Source: CAZWQR01 sp964638595
GTDB taxonomy: Bacteria; Patescibacteriota; Minisyncoccia; Minisyncoccales; PEYH01
Length of the DNA: 7,339 nucleotides
NCBI GenBank assembly: GCA_964638595.1
Contig: CAZWYU010000048.1
Location: 1 to 7,339, forward strand
Direction of reading: 5' to 3'
Position numbers and translations under genes: made by a program. Under the pieces are notes generated by a model that saw nothing but the letters and a program-made list of their open reading frames with translations, searched no databases and was not told the origin of the DNA. Of this stretch, positions 4,470-7,339 are shown one piece after another; position 1 is the first letter of the stretch; each line of letters begins with the position of its first letter.

Positions 4470-4497
4470 TTGCAAAATAATGGTTTTTTGGTAGAAT
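4470..4497 (+). promoter_or_regulatory. Probable leaderless promoter of the PEBP-nuclease operon
   Basis: TTGCAA (4470-4475, four of six) and TAGAAT (4492-4497, five of six) lie 16 bases apart. The -10 element begins 13 nt before the ATG at 4505, the same geometry as at the HD hydrolase and tspO genes. That ATG opens a frame of only eight codons, so it is either unused or needs a frame change to enter the PEBP gene. Confidence 0.5.
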
Positions 4498-4538
4498 GAA
4501 GTATATGAACAAACCCTTGCAATTCGGTTAATTCAAAT

Positions 4539-4979
4539 ATAAAAATTTTTAGTCCAGCTTTTGAAAATAATCAAGAGATTCTTCCAAAATACACCTGCGA
4601 TTCAGAAGACATAAGTCCATCTTTGGAAATTGAAGCTATTTCTGAAAATACTAAAAGCTTAGTTTTAATAGTGGCTGATCCTGACGCCCTAGCCGGCACT
4701 TGGTATCATTGGCTTTTGTGGAATATTGACCCTCAAGTTTCTTTAATAGAGGAAAATAGCATTTCTCAAGGAGCGGTTCAGGGGATTAATAGCTTTGGCA
4801 AAAGGGATTATGGCGATCCTTGTCCGCCAAGTGGCAGTTATTGCTACATTTTTAAACTTTATGCCTTGGATAATATTTTAAAGCTTTCAGAAGGTTCTTC
4901 AAAAGAAGATTTAAAAAAAGAAATGTCAGGTCATATCTTAGCCGAAGCTCAATTAATTGGTAATTACCAAATGAAATAA
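4539..4979 (+). CDS. PEBP family protein (YbhB/YbcL-like), start unresolved
   Basis: PEBP proteins have a ligand-binding pocket, and the bacterial YbhB/YbcL group is soluble and of unclear role. Counting from the codon at 4539, the 146 residues show SPAFENNQEI (5-14), KYTCDSEDISP (17-27), ADPDALAGTWYHWLLWNI (46-63), YGDPCPPSG (91-99), FKLYALD (105-111) and GHILAEAQLIGNYQ (131-144). Homology covers the whole domain, starting where family members normally have their initial Met, but codon 1 here is ATA. In-frame, no ATG, GTG or TTG exists between the upstream TGA at 4506 and a TTG at 4623, which is too far in. A promoter-proximal ATG at 4505 is one frame away. The usual pocket motif HRY after PPxG reads YCY (101-103), and the GGP before it reads GDP. 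The stop overlaps the next gene by one base. Confidence 0.8.
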   Translation: MKIFSPAFENNQEILPKYTCDSEDISPSLEIEAISENTKSLVLIVADPDALAGTWYHWLLWNIDPQVSLIEENSISQGAVQGINSFGKRDYGDPCPPSGSYCYIFKLYALDNILKLSEGSSKEDLKKEMSGHILAEAQLIGNYQMK

Positions 4980-5758
4980 TGTCTCAATATTATAATCCAA
5001 AAAGAATAAATAATATTTTTAAACCTGGTCAAGAGGAACCTTTTAAAATTAGTCGTTCTAAAATCGATTTATTTTTAGAATGTCCTCGCTGTTTTTATAT
5101 GGATAGGCGGTTAGGAATAGCTAGACCTCCGGGTTATCCGTTCAACCTTAATTCGGCTGTTGATAAATTATTAAAAAAAGAATTTGATATTCATCGGGTA
5201 GGGAAGTCAAAGCATCCTTTAATGGAAGAATATGGAATTGATGCTGTCCCCTTTGAACACAAAAAAATGAATGAATGGAGAGACACTAGGAAAGGAATTG
5301 ATTATCTTCATCAAGATACTAATCTTTTGATAATGGGAGCGATAGATGATATCTGGATTAACCTTAAAGGGGAATTGTATATTGTGGATTATAAAGCTAC
5401 TTCTAAGAATGGAGAAGTTAATTTAGATGCTCCTTGGCAGATTACCTATAAAAGGCAAATGGAGGTTTACCAATGGTTATTTCGTAGAAATAATTTTAAA
5501 GTTTCAGATATTGGTTATTTTGTCTATTGTAATGGTATAACCGATACAGAGGCTTTTGATAAAAAAATTGAGTTTGACGTTAAGGTTATTCCTTATAAGG
5601 GAGATGATTCTTGGATAGAAAAAACTATAAAAGATATTCATCAATGTCTTCTTTCCGACAAGCTTCCTCCTATGGCGGAAGATTGTGATTATTGTCGATA
5701 TAGAAAAGAGGCAGCCAAAGAAGCATATAAAATGATTAAAAATGGAAAAGGAAATTAA
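4979..5758 (+). CDS. PD-(D/E)XK nuclease superfamily protein, copy 1
   Basis: The 259-residue protein has the core of RecB/Cas4-like nucleases: SRSKIDLFLECPRCFY (25-40), GAIDDIW (120-126, Asp123 or Asp124), YIVDYKAT (134-141, Asp137 and Lys139) and QMEVY (160-164, the Q-x3-Y motif). Cys35-x2-Cys38 near the N-terminus and Cys236-x2-Cys239 near the C-terminus could together hold an Fe-S cluster or a zinc ion, as in RecB-like relatives with N- and C-terminal Cys clusters. The family is expected to cut or process DNA, but the substrate is unknown. It starts at the TAATG junction with the PEBP gene (1-nt overlap), so translation is probably coupled. Its end overlaps the paralogue by 17 nt. There is no helicase or Cas neighbour here, so a DNA-repair or CRISPR role is not supported. 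Confidence 0.85.
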   Translation: MSQYYNPKRINNIFKPGQEEPFKISRSKIDLFLECPRCFYMDRRLGIARPPGYPFNLNSAVDKLLKKEFDIHRVGKSKHPLMEEYGIDAVPFEHKKMNEWRDTRKGIDYLHQDTNLLIMGAIDDIWINLKGELYIVDYKATSKNGEVNLDAPWQITYKRQMEVYQWLFRRNNFKVSDIGYFVYCNGITDTEAFDKKIEFDVKVIPYKGDDSWIEKTIKDIHQCLLSDKLPPMAEDCDYCRYRKEAAKEAYKMIKNGKGN

Positions 5759-6419
5759 AATTTCTCCTAAATCTCTTACTCTTTTTTTTGAATGTCCCTT
5801 TTGCTTTTGGCTTCAAAAAATAAAAGGCATTGAAAGGCCTAGTCCTTATCCGTTTCAGTTGAATTTGGAAGTGGATAAGATTTTAAAGCAGGATTTTGAC
5901 CAGTATAGAAGACAGGGTAGTCATCCTTTGCTTGAAGCCAACAATATTCCGGCTAAGCTTTTTTCTAATCAAACTCTTTTAGATAAATGGCGCGATAAAC
6001 AGAAAGGATTAATATATTATAATAAGGAGATTGACGCCACTTTATTTGGTGTTCCTGATGATATTTTGGATTTTGGAGAGGGTAAGCTTGCGCCTTTTGA
6101 TTATAAATCTACAGGTAAAGAAATATCCAAAATTTATGACGAGTTTCAGCTTCAGATGGATGTTTATACATATTTGCTTGAGAAAAATGGTTATTCTACT
6201 CCCAGAAAAGCAATTCTTGCTTTTTATATAATAGATTCTAAAAATCCTTTTGAAGGGAAGCTACCCTTTAGAAAAGAGATTCACATAATTGAAACAGACC
6301 CTTCTTATATTGAAAAAATTTTTAAAGAAGCAATCTCTTTTTTAAGAACCAAAACTCCTAAAAATCATAGTTTAGAATGTCCATTTGGGCAATGGATGGA
6401 AAGCCAAAATTTATTTTAG
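5742..6419 (+). CDS. PD-(D/E)XK nuclease superfamily protein, copy 2
   Basis: The 225-residue protein is a diverged paralogue of its upstream neighbour. Shared blocks are FFECPFCFW (15-23), GIERPSPYPFQLN (29-41), SHPLLE (60-65), WRDKQKGL (83-90), GVPDDI (103-108), FDYKST (119-124, Asp120 and Lys122) and QMDVY (138-142). All nuclease core positions are kept. The N-terminal Cys18-x2-Cys21 pair remains, but the C-terminal pair is reduced to a single Cys213 in ECPFGQW. A four-Cys cluster like that of copy 1 therefore cannot form from these positions. The ATG lies inside the end of copy 1 (17-nt overlap), which implies one mRNA. The tandem arrangement suggests duplication followed by specialisation, perhaps as two subunits of one complex. 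That last point is inference. Confidence 0.83.
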   Translation: MEKEIKISPKSLTLFFECPFCFWLQKIKGIERPSPYPFQLNLEVDKILKQDFDQYRRQGSHPLLEANNIPAKLFSNQTLLDKWRDKQKGLIYYNKEIDATLFGVPDDILDFGEGKLAPFDYKSTGKEISKIYDEFQLQMDVYTYLLEKNGYSTPRKAILAFYIIDSKNPFEGKLPFRKEIHIIETDPSYIEKIFKEAISFLRTKTPKNHSLECPFGQWMESQNLF

Positions 6420-6577
6420 CTGCATTTTTAGCTTATTTATTTTTAAATGTTTCAATATTTATTATAGTGTTTAGTTAATTTAAACAAAAATTTTTGCTCG
6501 GACCGTTTTTCGTTTGGAAAAATACAAGCCTGAATTGCATTAAAATTTAGAAAATTATACTTTATTTTCTTTTTGTA

Positions 6578-6586
6578 TGATAAAAT
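6578..6586 (+). promoter_or_regulatory. Extended -10 promoter element of tspO
   Basis: TGATAAAAT contains a TG one base before TAAAAT (five of six). No good -35 is seen, as is common for extended -10 promoters. The hexamer begins 13 nt before the ATG at 6594, which predicts a leaderless mRNA. The upstream spacer 6420-6577 is AT-rich, and I see no clear terminator in it for the nuclease operon. Confidence 0.45.
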
Positions 6587-6593
6587 AAAAATA

Positions 6594-7073
6594 ATGAGGA
6601 AAAACATATTAAGACTAAACTACGTTATTATTCCTTTATTTGTTTTTCTATTTGCCTTTATTGGTAGTCTGGTAACCAGACAAGGAATGGATTGGTATGA
6701 AGGACTTATTTTGCCAAGCTTTACTCCATCTGGAGCTATAATCAGCTCTGCCTGGAGTATAATTTTTGTACTCACAGCTATTTCTGTTTTAATTTATTGG
6801 AGCAGAGCTTATAGAAATTTGAGATTTGTTATTGTGATAAGCATTTTTATTATTAATGCTATTTTAAATGTTCTTTGGTCTTATCTTTTTTTTGGTCTTC
6901 ATTTTGTTGGAGCCTCAATTCTAGAAATGATTTTTTTAGAAGCCACAATCATAACTTTAATTGTTCTTATAAGACGTACATCCAGAATAGCTTCAATCCT
7001 TTTGTATCCTTATGCTATTTGGGTAATCTTTGCTACTTTTTTGGCTTATAATATTTTATTATTAAATACTTAG
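6594..7073 (+). CDS. tspO: TspO/MBR family membrane protein (CrtK homologue)
   Basis: TspO proteins are five-helix membrane proteins that bind porphyrins and other ligands, and the Rhodobacter homologue (CrtK) is linked to carotenoid control. This 159-residue protein has five predicted spans and the family marks: WYEGLILPSFTPS (34-46), SSAWSIIF (51-58), NAILNVLWSYLFFG (88-101), Glu111 and LLYPYAIWVIFATFL (136-150) followed by Asn153. Length is typical. The ATG at 6594 gives a standard N-terminus. A TTG at 6573 would add seven residues and overlap the -10 element. Its stop touches the start of the next gene with no gap, so the two are likely cotranscribed. Its ligand is unknown. The lycopene-elongase-like gene at 547 makes an isoprenoid or pigment link conceivable but distant. 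Confidence 0.9.
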   Translation: MRKNILRLNYVIIPLFVFLFAFIGSLVTRQGMDWYEGLILPSFTPSGAIISSAWSIIFVLTAISVLIYWSRAYRNLRFVIVISIFIINAILNVLWSYLFFGLHFVGASILEMIFLEATIITLIVLIRRTSRIASILLYPYAIWVIFATFLAYNILLLNT

Positions 7074-7339
7074 ATGGCAGAAGAAAGTAATTTAAAACTC
7101 TATTTAGGCATTGCTTTTATTATTCTAGTTATGGTTTCTTCTTACCTTTTATTTCCAAGTTCTTATACCAGCAATAATCAAAAAAACATTGATTTTCAAA
7201 GACAAATAGAAAGTTTGAAAAATGAAATTTCAGATATTAAGCCAAGTTTTCCAACTTCTACGCCAACAACTAGTTCTATGCAAATTAATGGTCCGGGTGG
7301 TTGTTCTACTTTTGAAGAATGTGAAGAATATTGTTCTTT
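7074..7339 (+). CDS. Membrane-anchored Cys-rich surface protein, 5' part only
   Basis: The frame starts one base after the tspO stop and runs off the window after 88 complete codons. It encodes a short acidic start (MAEESNLK), one membrane span at about residues 9-27 and a polar Gln/Glu/Lys stretch at 36-54 that could form a coiled coil. A Pro/Thr/Ser linker at 57-69 follows, then GPGGCSTFEECEEYCS (73-88, Cys77, Cys83, Cys87). From memory, the GPGGC...EC..YC pattern recurs in exported Patescibacteria proteins, often in repeats with further Cys after it. The Cys residues probably form disulphides outside the membrane. I know of no assigned function. The C-terminal part, which would decide the type of protein, is missing. 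Confidence 0.85.
   Translation, partial: MAEESNLKLYLGIAFIILVMVSSYLLFPSSYTSNNQKNIDFQRQIESLKNEISDIKPSFPTSTPTTSSMQINGPGGCSTFEECEEYCS

Noticed and set aside
4979..6419. Cas4 or another CRISPR-associated nuclease
   Set aside because: The fold and Cys pairs are compatible, but no repeat-spacer array or other cas gene is present, and the C-terminal Cys layout differs from the usual Cas4 pattern.
6420..6577. Hidden RNA gene or terminator in the AT-rich spacer before tspO
   Set aside because: Only a weak GTTTA/TAAAC inverted pair (around 6469-6485) and a short GC-richer patch near 6497-6515 are visible. No stable stem with a T run could be drawn.

Overview
The window looks like chromosomal DNA from a low-GC bacterium, most likely a Patescibacteria (CPR) member and probably Parcubacteria-like. 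The support is indirect. Most genes are very AT-rich, and genes abut or overlap. A pair of PD-(D/E)XK nuclease genes is of a kind I associate with CPR genomes. The last, partial gene encodes a membrane-anchored protein with a GPGGC...EC...YC motif that I associate with secreted CPR proteins. The standard bacterial code fits: all genes ending inside the window use TAA or TAG, and no long gene has an internal TGA. No rRNA, tRNA, CRISPR array or transposase is visible.

Bases 1-546 hold no intact long gene. They contain a 17-bp direct repeat, a short tandem heptamer, a 50-codon single-span membrane ORF, a 26-bp exact copy of the uppS start region, and a decayed stretch resembling the N-terminus of a UbiA prenyltransferase. 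A good promoter then leads into an isoprenoid block (547-2642). This block is a UbiA-family membrane prenyltransferase most like carotenoid-type lycopene elongases, then uppS (undecaprenyl-diphosphate synthase), then idi (type I IPP isomerase), which overlaps uppS by 32 nt. It ends in a strong hairpin terminator that can also serve the converging small gene at 2678-2905. Idi balances IPP and DMAPP, UppS makes the lipid carrier for the cell wall, and the UbiA enzyme transfers a prenyl chain to an unidentified acceptor.

Bases 2998-3597 encode a stand-alone HD-domain (p)ppGpp hydrolase-like protein. Next come two small membrane proteins (3656-3967 and 4041-4433) that are ungapped homologues of each other over about 76 residues. 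Each has its own near-consensus promoter, Shine-Dalgarno site and hairpin terminator. By hand count the second is about 49% GC and the first about 30%, so the second may have been acquired from a higher-GC relative. I do not recognise this family and consider the pair the most novel item here.

Bases 4470-6419 form a probable operon: a PEBP (YbhB-like) protein, then two tandem paralogous PD-(D/E)XK nuclease-fold proteins joined by 1-nt and 17-nt overlaps. The PEBP gene has no ATG, GTG or TTG start where homology begins. An upstream ATG lies one frame away across a CCC-T site, so its start is unresolved. Bases 6594-7339 hold a TspO/MBR membrane protein and, directly abutting it, the partial Cys-rich secreted protein.

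Initiation appears to be of two kinds. Three genes (HD hydrolase, PEBP, tspO) have a -10-like hexamer beginning exactly 13 nt before an ATG and no Shine-Dalgarno site, as expected for leaderless mRNAs. The small genes at 2905 (minus strand), 3656 and 4041 have strong AGGAGG sites.
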